Source: an uncultured Phascolarctobacterium sp.
GTDB lineage: Bacteria; Bacillota; Negativicutes; Acidaminococcales; Acidaminococcaceae
Assembly (NCBI GenBank): GCA_900544885.1
Contig: UQWU01000028.1
Span: forward strand, 1 to 21,435
Length of the DNA: 21,435 bases
Reading direction: 5' to 3'
Below are positions 14,141 to 21,425 of the stretch, in pieces (position 1 is the stretch's first letter; the number at the start of each line of letters is the position of its first letter). Under the pieces are notes generated by a model that ran no database searches, was not told where the DNA came from, and saw only the letters and a program-made list of their open reading frames with translations. The position numbers were made by a program, and so were the translations under genes.

Positions 14141-15238
14141 ATGTCTATTCTGCTTTTAGCTGCAATCGTCGACATTCTGTTAAGCGTTATCAGCTATTTT
14201 TATTATCGAAAAACATTAAAGCCAACTTATCCTAAAATTTTTACTGCCTTCTTTCTAATTCTTACTTTTTTAGCCTGGTATAGTTTTATCCTGCCTGCTC
14301 ATTGGCCTTTTTGGCTCCTCCAGCTACTCTCAGTAATCGCCGGCTTCTGGCTTGCCTTTACCTTTTATTCTGTTATTCTAGCACTGCTCCATCTTATTAC
14401 CCTTCTAGCAGGTAAATCCTGGCACCGTCAGCTTCCCGATAAAAGCTTTGCTATCTGTGGTTTAGTAATAATTATTGCCTTTATGGCTTGGGGTAATTAT
14501 CGCGCCTTTCATCCCACTATCCGCACAGAAAAGATCACTACTACTAAATTACCGCCTAACACTCATTATAAAATCGTCTTATTAAGCGATTTACATTTAG
14601 GACAAATTTTAGGTTCTGATTATGTTAATCATCTGGCACAGCGTGTACAGTCCCTTCACCCTGACGTAATTGTCATTGCCGGCGATGTGATGGACAAAAA
14701 AATTGATTACGTCGTTGCCGGACGTAGCTTACAAGCACTCAAAAAACTTCAAGCACCATTAGGTACCTACATTGCCTTTGGTAACCACGATTATTTTGAT
14801 ATGCCCTTTCAATGGCAGCTGCTTTTACAACAACAGGGATTTGTAATTTTACGGGATCAAGCAGTAATCGTCGATAAAAATTTAAAGATTACAGGATTAA
14901 ATGATTTTAGTCAAAATAAACGTATTAACAGTCTTAATAGATTAGCAATAGCTAATGAAAATTATTATAGTATTTTGTTAGACCATCAACCACGAAAAAC
15001 CTTAGCTGCACGTGATGCAGGTTATGATCTGTATCTTTCAGGACATACTCATACAGGGCAATTATTTCCGCTACGTCTGATTACCAAAAATATGTATCTG
15101 CTTGATTACGGCCGCAAGGACATGGGCAGTTTTACTGCTGTCACTACCTCAGGCTATGGCTTCTGGGGTCCTCCGTTGCGTACAGAAGCAACGCCGGAAA
15201 TCGTCGTATTGGAAATTACCGGCAAAGAAAAAGCTTAG
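14141..15238 (+). CDS. Membrane-anchored calcineurin-like metallophosphoesterase (YkuE/YaeI type)
   Basis: The 365-residue protein has four N-terminal hydrophobic segments (about 2-21, 33-51, 56-90, 104-118). A metallophosphoesterase domain follows with all metal-site motifs: LSDLHLG (148-154; Asp150, His152), AGDVMD (180-185; Asp182), FGNHD (213-217; Asn215, His216), LDHQP (280-284; His282) and SGHTHTGQLFP (300-310; His302, His304). Homologues act on lipid-linked phosphates such as UDP-diacylglucosamine or phosphodiesters at the membrane; the substrate here is open. The RBS AGGAGA is 9 nt before ATG. It ends convergent to the CYTH-CHAD gene, and the minus-strand terminator of that gene overlaps its stop codon. 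Confidence 0.9.
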   Translation: MSILLLAAIVDILLSVISYFYYRKTLKPTYPKIFTAFFLILTFLAWYSFILPAHWPFWLLQLLSVIAGFWLAFTFYSVILALLHLITLLAGKSWHRQLPDKSFAICGLVIIIAFMAWGNYRAFHPTIRTEKITTTKLPPNTHYKIVLLSDLHLGQILGSDYVNHLAQRVQSLHPDVIVIAGDVMDKKIDYVVAGRSLQALKKLQAPLGTYIAFGNHDYFDMPFQWQLLLQQQGFVILRDQAVIVDKNLKITGLNDFSQNKRINSLNRLAIANENYYSILLDHQPRKTLAARDAGYDLYLSGHTHTGQLFPLRLITKNMYLLDYGRKDMGSFTAVTTSGYGFWGPPLRTEATPEIVVLEITGKEKA

Positions 15239-15264
15239 TCTGCTAAATAAATAACAGACTAAGC
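15224..15264 (-). terminator. Terminator of the CYTH-CHAD gene, overlapping the metallophosphoesterase stop
   Basis: GCTTAGTCTG (15233-15242) pairs perfectly with CAGACTAAGC (15255-15264), with a 12-nt loop. On the minus strand TTTTTCTTT follows. The stem includes the last codons of the convergent plus-strand gene. No T run follows on plus. Confidence 0.75.
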
Positions 15265-15297
15265 CAATTAAAATATTTACAACATATTCACTTATGA

Positions 15298-15324
15298 GAG
15301 CATGACTACGGTTATGCTCTTTTA
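15298..15324 (+). terminator. Terminator of the metallophosphoesterase gene
   Basis: GAGCATGAC (15298-15306) pairs with GTTATGCTC (15311-15319), with one G-U pair and a TACG tetraloop, followed by TTTTATTTT. The T run covers the stop codon of the convergent CYTH-CHAD gene. Confidence 0.8.
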
Positions 15325-16749
15325 TTTTGCATCAGCAAATAAATAACCCATAATTACGCCGATATCTCTATGCATAGTTTTGCTGCTACTGCCTGCACCT
15401 TGCTCTTCTAACAGCTTAATCCAATCTGTGTGCTGTTGCTTTTTATGCAATTGACGGCGTTCTTTTTTAATTGCATCAGCAACTTTAATGAAATATTTAC
15501 CTGGCATATTACGGGAAATTACCCAAACAGCATCAAGATATTCATTGTAACGAGCATCTTTACCTGCATCATCGCTTTCAGCCTTGACTTCTTTCAGTAA
15601 ATTTTTCCATTGGTCTACGCAGAAACGTGCTGCTGCTTTCATATCCAAGGTTTCATCATTTTCCCAATGATTATTATAAATCCAACTGAGGATGCTATAA
15701 GCAAAGGCTGTCAAACGCCCCTCTTGTGCTTTATCCTGAAAAGCAACTTCCGCCTCTTCGATAGATTTCAAGAGTTTTTTATTCAAAGAATTGCGACCTA
15801 AAACAGATTGCCAACGTGCTACAATCCGTGCCCATAATTTTTGCAAAGACATTAATTCAGGTAATACATCCATTGCAGCAATCTCTGCTGCTAATGATGC
15901 ACGATTACCATGCTGTACACCGGATAAAGTTTCACCCATTTTTAAGCAGCCTAATAAATAGGTTATCTGACGTTTAGCTTCTTTGAAACGTTTTTCATCA
16001 AAAACACCTTTAGCAAAATCATTTTGCAAATCTAATAACATATCAGCATGTTCTTCAACAGCCTGCAGTAATTCAGTACGTGCCAAGCCGTTGCCAAAAT
16101 ATTTAGCAGCCTCCGGTTGCTCCTGTCCGGTTAATCCACGTAAAGCTAAACCACGTACAAATTTGCTTCTCTTTTCGATAAATACCGGAATCTCTTGAGT
16201 AATCTGTGCTGCCAAGTGCAATAATGCACCTACATCACCTTCCAAAAGCTCTAACTCGACTTCATCAATTTTTTCACTACTCTTTCCGGCAGTAATTTTA
16301 CCATTATCAATAGCCAGTTCAACTACTGCATCCTGCAAAGCAAGAATATAAGTTACACGGGTAACATTAACAGTAAATAGCTTACTAATACCGTTAGGTG
16401 CTAATTCGCTTAACTCAAAACCTAAGCCTAATTCAGCAAAACCATCTAACGTCGGCTTATCTGTCGGCAGAACCATATTCAACTCAAGACGCTCACTTAA
16501 ACCAGTGGAATTTTTAGCAGAAGTTTTTACAGTAGCTTCAAAGCTACCGTCTCCTTTATCACGAACACGATAAGCAATACCATTACGTTTGAATGCTAAA
16601 TCCTCTGTATCATAATAAACACTTACCAAACGGCGTTTTTGACAGCTTTCCTCTTTGATATACGGAGCAACACAATCTAATGTCAGCAAAGCCTTAATGG
16701 CTTCTTTGCTCATTAACCATTTCAATTCAATTTCTTTTTTATTTTCCAT
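15322..16749 (-). CDS. CYTH-CHAD domain protein (triphosphate tunnel metalloenzyme, YgiF-like)
   Basis: The 475-residue cytosolic protein starts with a CYTH domain: EIELKW (6-11) is the ExExK signature. Basic and acidic strand residues follow (RRLVSVYYDTED, RVRDKGDGSFEATVKT, ELAIDNG, DEVELELLEG, EKRSKFVRGL), as needed for a triphosphate tunnel. From about residue 215 a helical CHAD domain follows, a polyphosphate-binding module in known cases. E. coli YgiF has the same order and hydrolyses inorganic triphosphate. ATG 16749 is preferred over GTG 16758 because AAGGG lies 10 nt upstream. It overlaps the TVP38-like gene by 11 bp, so the two are translationally coupled. A role in tripolyphosphate or polyphosphate turnover is inference. 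Confidence 0.88.
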   Translation of the reverse strand: MENKKEIELKWLMSKEAIKALLTLDCVAPYIKEESCQKRRLVSVYYDTEDLAFKRNGIAYRVRDKGDGSFEATVKTSAKNSTGLSERLELNMVLPTDKPTLDGFAELGLGFELSELAPNGISKLFTVNVTRVTYILALQDAVVELAIDNGKITAGKSSEKIDEVELELLEGDVGALLHLAAQITQEIPVFIEKRSKFVRGLALRGLTGQEQPEAAKYFGNGLARTELLQAVEEHADMLLDLQNDFAKGVFDEKRFKEAKRQITYLLGCLKMGETLSGVQHGNRASLAAEIAAMDVLPELMSLQKLWARIVARWQSVLGRNSLNKKLLKSIEEAEVAFQDKAQEGRLTAFAYSILSWIYNNHWENDETLDMKAAARFCVDQWKNLLKEVKAESDDAGKDARYNEYLDAVWVISRNMPGKYFIKVADAIKKERRQLHKKQQHTDWIKLLEEQGAGSSSKTMHRDIGVIMGYLFADAK

Positions 16750-17449
16750 TATTTTCACGCCCTTTCAAAAAGTTCCGCCAATTGCCTAATTTTGCTTCAT
16801 CACTGCTACGCTGCCACAGCCAGAACGGAATACCAAAAGCCAGTAAGGTCACCAATAGTGCTAGATAAAATTCAGCAGTACCAAAGCTGTCAGCCAAGAA
16901 ATTATAAGCCACAGCACCAGGAAACATTCCCAAAAATGTCGCCGACGCATACACTTTATAAGGCATGCGTACACTGCCTGCAATAATACTAACAGGGTCA
17001 TACGGAAAAATCGGTACTGTACGTAACCAAAGCATCTTAGTAAAACAACCATCACCTAAAAGATAATTATTCAACCGCGTACCTAATGCACCGCCAAAAT
17101 TATGTAGCAGCCAATGTCCGCCACCAAACCTTCCCAAAAGGTAACAGAAACTTGCACAACCTAACCCACCAAAAAGCACAAATAAAATACCTAACCATGG
17201 TCCGAATAAAATACCGGCACTTAAATTGAGTAATAATGTAGGGAAAAATAACATTGGCCTAATCGTATATACGCCTACATAAATAAGCGGAGCCCATGCA
17301 CCAAAGCCAAGTACCCAGTACCTTATATCTGCAACTGATTTCGGGTGCGGATTATAAGGAGAATTATATAACCAATATAATAATAATCCCAGTAATAATA
17401 AATAGCTTGTTATTTTCAAACATAAATAAAAATCTATCTTTTTTCTCAT
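16739..17449 (-). CDS. TVP38/TMEM64 (VTT/DedA-like) membrane protein
   Basis: The 236-residue polytopic membrane protein starts MRKKIDF and has hydrophobic helices at about 8-26, 45-65, 70-86, 88-106, a re-entrant/amphipathic middle, and 170-215. The VTT-domain pattern is visible: FGPWLGILFVLFGGLGCASFCYLLGR (Gly-rich helices) followed by WLRTVPIFPYDPVSIIAGS (Arg and Pro of the re-entrant loop). Family members (DedA/TVP38) are linked to lipid carrier or phospholipid flipping. The first ATG (17455) has no room for a Shine-Dalgarno; ATG 17449 sits 5 nt after AAGGA. It is first in a two-gene unit with the CYTH-CHAD gene, overlapping it by 11 bp. Confidence 0.87.
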   Translation of the reverse strand: MRKKIDFYLCLKITSYLLLLGLLLYWLYNSPYNPHPKSVADIRYWVLGFGAWAPLIYVGVYTIRPMLFFPTLLLNLSAGILFGPWLGILFVLFGGLGCASFCYLLGRFGGGHWLLHNFGGALGTRLNNYLLGDGCFTKMLWLRTVPIFPYDPVSIIAGSVRMPYKVYASATFLGMFPGAVAYNFLADSFGTAEFYLALLVTLLAFGIPFWLWQRSSDEAKLGNWRNFLKGRENNGK

Positions 17450-17471
17450 ATGCATCCTTTCTTTATATTTT

Positions 17472-17501
17472 ATTATAAAACTATTTATAGCTGATATGCA
17501 A
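17472..17501 (-). promoter_or_regulatory. Possible promoter of the TVP38 - CYTH-CHAD unit
   Basis: On the minus strand TTGCAT (17496-17501), 18-bp spacer, TATAAT (17472-17477). The -10 is perfect, the -35 partial. The leader would be only about 15 nt. Confidence 0.5.
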
Positions 17502-17617
17502 GTTAATATATTTCGATAATGCTTATAACTTTATACGTAAAATTTAGCACTAAAAAACACCTAAATCTTAATGATAATATACTCTTCTACCAGAAGACTT
17601 TTTCACAAGAAAGTTGC

Positions 17618-17645
17618 TTGACTTTAAAATACGTATATATATAAT
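17618..17645 (+). promoter_or_regulatory. Promoter of the gamma-carbonic anhydrase gene
   Basis: TTGACT (17618-17623), 16-bp spacer, TATAAT (17640-17645). It lies about 63 bp before the ATG. Confidence 0.72.
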
Positions 17646-17707
17646 AAAAGTGTAGATTGTTTTTTTCTATACAAAATAGTTTTTTATAAAGAAAGTGGTG
17701 ATAGTCA

Positions 17708-18259
17708 ATGATTTTTAAATTTGAAGGACAAGCTCCCAAAATCGATGAAAAAGCGTATGCTTTCAACACAGCTACCTTAATTGGTAAAGTTGAACTCAAA
17801 GAATACGCCAGTGTATGGCCTGGAGTTACTATTCGTGGTGACGTAAACAGAATCGAAGTAGGTCGTTATAGCAATATCCAAGATAACAGCGTACTTCACG
17901 TTGCTGATAAATATGCATGTATTGTCGGTGATTATGTAACAGTCGGACACTGTGCATTGTTGCACGCCTGCACCGTCGAAGATCATTGCTTAATCGGTAT
18001 GCATTCCACTATTTTAGATGGTGCTGTTATAGGTCATGGTTCCATCGTAGCTGCTGGTGCAGTCGTAACTAAAGGCACCATTGTACCTCCGTATTCTTTA
18101 GTTGCCGGCGTACCTGCTAAAGTAATCAAAACTCTTGATGAAGAGGGTATTAAAGCAATTCATGCACAAGCAATCAAATATAAAACTCTGTGGACTGAAC
18201 GCTATGGTCTTCTGCCTAATGGCGGCGGCGAATCTTATCATGGTGAAAAAATCGTTTAA
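17708..18259 (+). CDS. Gamma-class carbonic anhydrase family protein
   Basis: The 183-residue protein has a left-handed beta-helix of hexapeptide repeats, expected to form a trimer with metal sites between subunits. The metal ligands of the family are all present: His64 (SVLHVAD), His81 and His86 (VGHCALLH). RGDVNRIEVG (43-52) and NIQDNSVLH (56-64) are the usual strand motifs, and the end LVAGVPAKVIK is typical of YrdA/PaaY homologues. A short C-terminal helix follows. Carbonic anhydrase activity is shown for some relatives only, so hydration of CO2 is plausible, not certain. The Shine-Dalgarno is weak (AAGTGGTGA). It has its own promoter and a shared strong terminator. Confidence 0.9.
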   Translation: MIFKFEGQAPKIDEKAYAFNTATLIGKVELKEYASVWPGVTIRGDVNRIEVGRYSNIQDNSVLHVADKYACIVGDYVTVGHCALLHACTVEDHCLIGMHSTILDGAVIGHGSIVAAGAVVTKGTIVPPYSLVAGVPAKVIKTLDEEGIKAIHAQAIKYKTLWTERYGLLPNGGGESYHGEKIV

Positions 18260-18279
18260 TATTTGACATTTCCCTCTAC

Positions 18280-18320
18280 AAAAATGACGTTGACTACAAT
18301 AATAGTCAACGTCATTTTTT
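18280..18320. terminator. Bidirectional terminator between carbonic anhydrase and septknot-like genes
   Basis: A 17-bp perfect stem (18280-18296 with 18303-18319), core TGACGTTGACTA, has a 6-nt loop CAATAA. The plus strand ends in a T6 run and the minus strand in a T5 run, so it can stop both convergent transcripts. It lies 20 bp after the plus-strand stop and 9 bp after the minus-strand stop. Confidence 0.93.
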
Positions 18321-18328
18321 ATGCTTAT

Positions 18329-18667
18329 TTAATTAACGCCAGGAAAAGAATTTACAAATTTAATTTTGATATCAGGGAAACTATCTACAAATTGTACAGT
18401 AAAGTCAGGATTATATTCTACAAACTGCCATTCACCAGATTCATCAGCAAAATAATCCACTCTTTTCACTCGCAAATCTGCAAAGCTTTCTACGATTTTG
18501 ACTCTGATATCCGCATTATGCTCTACTACCTTGACGCGACCACACAATTTTATTCCTTTAAAATAACCAGCCTCATTTATAGGCGATGCTGCTTGAACAA
18601 TTGCAGGTAATAACAAGAGAAAAACTGCTGTCGCTAAGAACAATAACTTCTTCACAGAGTAACGCAT
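18329..18667 (-). CDS. Small exported protein with six 11-residue beta repeats, likely 7(1) septoil-knot domain
   Basis: The 112-residue protein has a clear signal peptide (KK at 6-7, hydrophobic 8-22, cleavage likely after VQA at 26). The mature part of about 86 residues is almost all tandem repeat: VKVVEHNADIR (45-55), VKIVESFADLR (56-66), VKRVDYFADESGEW (67-80), QFVEYNPDFT (81-90), VQFVDSFPDIK (91-101), IKFVNSFPG (102-110). The alternating V-K-x-V-[DE]-x-F-[AP]-D pattern with GxW in the third repeat matches my memory of proteins named 7(1) septoil knot domain-containing. Function is unknown. The RBS AAGGA precedes ATG 18667. The gene follows the nitroreductase gene by 47 bp without a terminator, so cotranscription is likely. 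A simple beta-repeat or solenoid fold is the alternative. Confidence 0.8.
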   Translation of the reverse strand: MRYSVKKLLFLATAVFLLLLPAIVQAASPINEAGYFKGIKLCGRVKVVEHNADIRVKIVESFADLRVKRVDYFADESGEWQFVEYNPDFTVQFVDSFPDIKIKFVNSFPGVN

Positions 18668-18714
18668 AAGCTACCATCCTTCCATCAGGCAATAAATTTT
18701 ATTATTAATAATCA

Positions 18715-19236
18715 TTAATCTATATGATAAATATAATTTGCTTTACGCGGAGCTGCAGGCAATGCAGGAGCTGCAGCATAACCCAAAATACAATGACCTA
18801 TGCCTTCATACTCACCTTCAATGCCCCATTTTTTCAGCAAAGCTTTGCCCCGTTCACTTTCAAATTCTTGTTTAGCACGATTAATCCAGCAGCTGCCTAA
18901 ACCTAATGCATGTGCAGCTAACATCAAATTACCCATAACCAAAGTACCATCATAAACATGGTTATTATTAGCCTTTTCTGCCAAAACAACTAAAACGACA
19001 GGTGCACCATAAAAAGGATCGCTTTTTACTCCTAAAATTTCACGATTCATTTCAGATAATTCATCACGAGTTGCTTTATCTGTAACAGCCACAATAATAG
19101 CCGGTTGTTTCCCGTGACCACTGGCAGCATATGTACCTGCTTCAGCTACTTGGTCAATCAGTTCACGGGGAACCATATCAGGTTTATATTTACGAATACT
19201 ACGACGTTTTTTAATAGCTTCTAACACAGCATTCAT
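18715..19236 (-). CDS. Nitroreductase family FMN protein
   Basis: The 173-residue protein has the nitroreductase fold: MNAVLEAIKKRRSIRKYKPD at the N-terminus holds the RRSxRxY/F FMN-phosphate contact. AASGHGKQPAIIVAV (about 38-52) and the C-terminal half (NLMLAAHALGLGSCWINR, near 103-120) follow, with GIGHCILGYAA near 145. Such enzymes are FMN-dependent NAD(P)H oxidoreductases for nitro compounds, quinones or flavins; the substrate is not deducible. ATG 19236 is 8 nt after GGAG; a GTG at 19245 overlaps the Shine-Dalgarno and is rejected. Only 17 bp separate it from the flavin reductase-rubredoxin gene, suggesting a redox pair. Confidence 0.9.
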   Translation of the reverse strand: MNAVLEAIKKRRSIRKYKPDMVPRELIDQVAEAGTYAASGHGKQPAIIVAVTDKATRDELSEMNREILGVKSDPFYGAPVVLVVLAEKANNNHVYDGTLVMGNLMLAAHALGLGSCWINRAKQEFESERGKALLKKWGIEGEYEGIGHCILGYAAAPALPAAPRKANYIYHID

Positions 19237-19253
19237 GCTAATCACTCCTTAAT

Positions 19254-19904
19254 TTACATTTTCTTGAAAACACTTTTCGGTTGTTTGCAAATCGGGCAAG
19301 TAAAGTTGTCCGGCTCTTTAGTTAAATCGCCTTCATAGATATAACCACAAACGCTACATACCCAACGTTCACTAGCATTAGCAGTTACGGAAACATCTTC
19401 TTTTTGATATGTAGGAGCATTTTTCGGCGCTTTACCTTTAATAACATCATGGTAATATTTATAAGTCATCGGCACATAATTTCCTAATGCCACACTATCT
19501 AATACTCGAGCAATAATCACAAAATGTGTTTCCATTTCAACAGCAGTTATCACTTCACAACTTAAAAAACCACATGTTTTATCAGTAATAACCGGTAGAT
19601 TATCACGCATTTCCCAAGTAAAATCATCTCCGGCAAACTTATCTTTATCGCGTCCGCTAGCAAAGCCTAACATGGAGATTACCATTTGCGGAGTTTGTTC
19701 GGACAAAATAGAAATTGCAAAACGACCACTTTTCTTAATAACATCGTAAGTATAATTATTACGGTTTAAACTAATGGCAATAGTAGGATTATCACTAGTT
19801 ACCTGAATAGCAGTATTAATAATGCACCCTGTAGGTCTTGCATTATCCATAGCAGTCAAAGCGTACATACCATAAGTTAATTGCCATAAAACAGATTTAT
19901 CCAT
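19254..19904 (-). CDS. Flavin reductase-rubredoxin fusion (high-molecular-weight rubredoxin)
   Basis: The 216-residue protein has a flavin reductase-like FMN-binding domain (about 1-160; TGCIINTAIQVTSDNPTIAISL at 25-46, GRFAISILSEQ at 60-70). A C-terminal rubredoxin domain follows with iron ligands C183-S-V-C186 and C203-P-I-C206. The layout is that of Moorella Hrb, an NAD(P)H-dependent electron donor to flavodiiron proteins for O2 or NO reduction. The rubredoxin part is short (about 36 residues) and lacks the GxPGTxWEDLPDDW loop of free rubredoxins, resembling the rubrerythrin type. The RBS AAGGAGG precedes ATG 19904. A weak possible promoter (TTGAGC - 17 - TACAAG, minus strand) lies upstream. 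It leads a probable unit with the nitroreductase and septknot-like genes. No flavodiiron partner is in the window. Confidence 0.9.
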   Translation of the reverse strand: MDKSVLWQLTYGMYALTAMDNARPTGCIINTAIQVTSDNPTIAISLNRNNYTYDVIKKSGRFAISILSEQTPQMVISMLGFASGRDKDKFAGDDFTWEMRDNLPVITDKTCGFLSCEVITAVEMETHFVIIARVLDSVALGNYVPMTYKYYHDVIKGKAPKNAPTYQKEDVSVTANASERWVCSVCGYIYEGDLTKEPDNFTCPICKQPKSVFKKM

Positions 19905-19961
19905 CTCAAAATCCTCCTTGTAAAAAATTAAACTTGTATTTTAGTAATATTTCTAGCTCAA

Positions 19962-19998
19962 GAAAAAATATTCCTGCAAAAATATGGGAGATTTTTTC
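19962..19998 (-). terminator. Probable terminator of the NamZ gene
   Basis: GAAAAAAT (19962-19969) pairs with ATTTTTTC (19991-19998), extended by a TCC/GGA pair inside. The T run is part of the stem's 3' arm on the minus strand. It lies 4 bp past the stop at 20002. Confidence 0.6.
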
Positions 19999-20001
19999 TT
20001 C

Positions 20002-21201
20002 TTATTTATATAACAAATATGGTGCAGCTTTTTCTTTAAACGCTTGACACTCTTTTTGCCAACGAGGAAAAACATTTTCATGCGGTTCACCTAAACGCAT
20101 ACTATCTTCACCTAAGGCAATATCAATTTTATACCCTTTAGCACCATAACGTTCAGGAAAAGTAATTTTATCAGGATATAAACTACGAAATACTTCCATA
20201 ATTAAATACTGTAATTCTGGTAAATTTACTTTTTCAATGTCCGTAATATAAATTTGCACACCCTGTAGCAATTTACCTGAGCATTTTCCAGAACAAGGGG
20301 AAAAAGATGCTGCTCTAAACTTTACTCCTGCTAAATGTAAATCATCTAGTGCTTTTTTTACTACTTCCGCATCAGCACCATTCATACCTACAAGCATAAA
20401 AGGCTGTGCCGTACCAGTGCCTATTGATAAACTACTATCACCTAAAATACCTGTTACCCCATATAAAGTTGCTGTTTCTACTGTTGGAATTAACGGAGAT
20501 GTTAACACCCAAGGTAATTTAGTATCTTTCCAAAGCATATCCTTATGATATTCTTTCATAGGCACTACTTGTAACTGACACCCAATTTTATACTCGCCAT
20601 TGATATAACGAGCAAATTCACCAATAGTCAGACCATGACGCAAGGGAATAGAATATAAACCGATAAAACTACTATATTCAGGCTTCAATACTGGACCTTG
20701 TACCACTCCGCCTAACGGATTCGGACGGTCTAAAACTATAACTTGTTTACCAAATTTAGCACATTCTTCCATAATATAAGCTAAAGAAGAAAAATATGTA
20801 TAATGCCTAATACCTACATCCTGAACATCAACGACAATTGTATCAATTTTATCTAGCATTTCTTTAGTCGGACGACGATTGCCGCCATATAAACTAAAGA
20901 CAGGTATTTTATTATACTCATAATCTTTAAATTCTTTACCAGCAGCTACAGCACCGAACAAACCATGTTCTGGAACAAAAATAGCCTCAAGTTGACTATG
21001 CTCGGCAAGAAGTTCTACACTTGAACGAAAATCACTATCTACGCCCGATTGATTAGTAAATAAACCTACACGCTTATTCACTAATAAACTCTGCACCTCA
21101 GGCTCATCTAAACGTTCAATGCCTAAAATAACTTTAGCCTGTGCCACAGCAGTAACGAGTAACATAATCATCAAAACTACAACAACACTTATTTTTCGCA
21201 T
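20002..21201 (-). CDS. namZ: Exported DUF1343 protein, NamZ-type exo-beta-N-acetylmuramidase
   Basis: The 399-residue protein has an N-terminal signal peptide (MRK, hydrophobic 5-18, cleavage about after AQA at 20-22). The DUF1343/GH171 domain shows VGLFTNQSGVD (45-55), IFVPEHGLFG (74-83; Glu78 is a candidate catalytic residue), VVDVQDVGIRHYTYFSSL (123-140), VLDRPNPLGG (156-165) and IPLRHGLTIGEF (185-196). A C-terminal domain follows with FPERYG near 350. B. subtilis NamZ (YbbC) releases terminal N-acetylmuramic acid from peptidoglycan fragments, so a wall-turnover role outside the membrane is inferred. Cys residues near 302-306 (CSGKC) are unusual for a secreted protein. The RBS GGAG is 8 nt before the ATG. 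It is monocistronic with promoter and terminator; no MurNAc uptake genes are visible here. Confidence 0.9.
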   Translation of the reverse strand: MRKISVVVVLMIMLLVTAVAQAKVILGIERLDEPEVQSLLVNKRVGLFTNQSGVDSDFRSSVELLAEHSQLEAIFVPEHGLFGAVAAGKEFKDYEYNKIPVFSLYGGNRRPTKEMLDKIDTIVVDVQDVGIRHYTYFSSLAYIMEECAKFGKQVIVLDRPNPLGGVVQGPVLKPEYSSFIGLYSIPLRHGLTIGEFARYINGEYKIGCQLQVVPMKEYHKDMLWKDTKLPWVLTSPLIPTVETATLYGVTGILGDSSLSIGTGTAQPFMLVGMNGADAEVVKKALDDLHLAGVKFRAASFSPCSGKCSGKLLQGVQIYITDIEKVNLPELQYLIMEVFRSLYPDKITFPERYGAKGYKIDIALGEDSMRLGEPHENVFPRWQKECQAFKEKAAPYLLYK

Positions 21202-21234
21202 TCCAAAGACTCCAAACTATAAATATATATTTAT

Positions 21235-21264
21235 ATTGTAGCACATTATTTATAGTGTAGGCAA
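21235..21264 (-). promoter_or_regulatory. Probable promoter of namZ
   Basis: On the minus strand TTGCCT (21259-21264), 18-bp spacer, TGCTACAAT with TACAAT (21235-21240) as an extended -10. It lies only 40 bp from the IS end at 21304. Confidence 0.6.
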
Positions 21265-21350
21265 ATAAGATAAACTTTAAATAAAGACTAAATTATATTT
21301 TTAAGGTTCATTGTAAAATGAAATTGCACACCTTGAAAACAGAATAAAAA

Positions 21351-21425
21351 TAGTCCATTGTGACCTCTTCATGTTAAAATTAAGCTACTACACAAAACTT
21401 ACAAGGAGGCAATCACAATGGACTA
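21351..21425 (+). repeat. 13-bp perfect inverted repeat spanning transposase start codon (right copy)
   Basis: TAGTCCATTGTGA (21351-21363) and TCACAATGGACTA (21413-21425) are exact reverse complements. The 3' arm holds the ATG at 21418. The Shine-Dalgarno (21403-21409) is in the 49-nt loop. Confidence 0.85.
21372..21380 (+). promoter_or_regulatory. Probable extended -10 promoter of the transposase (right copy)
   Basis: TGTTAAAAT: TGn extension plus TAAAAT at 21375-21380. Transcription would start about 21387, inside the loop of the inverted repeat and beyond its 5' arm. Confidence 0.45.

Noticed and set aside
18263..18610. 115-codon plus-strand open frame opposite the septknot-like gene
   Set aside because: It crosses the strong terminator and is the antisense of a gene with signal peptide, repeats and RBS. 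Its own repeat look is a mirror of those repeats.
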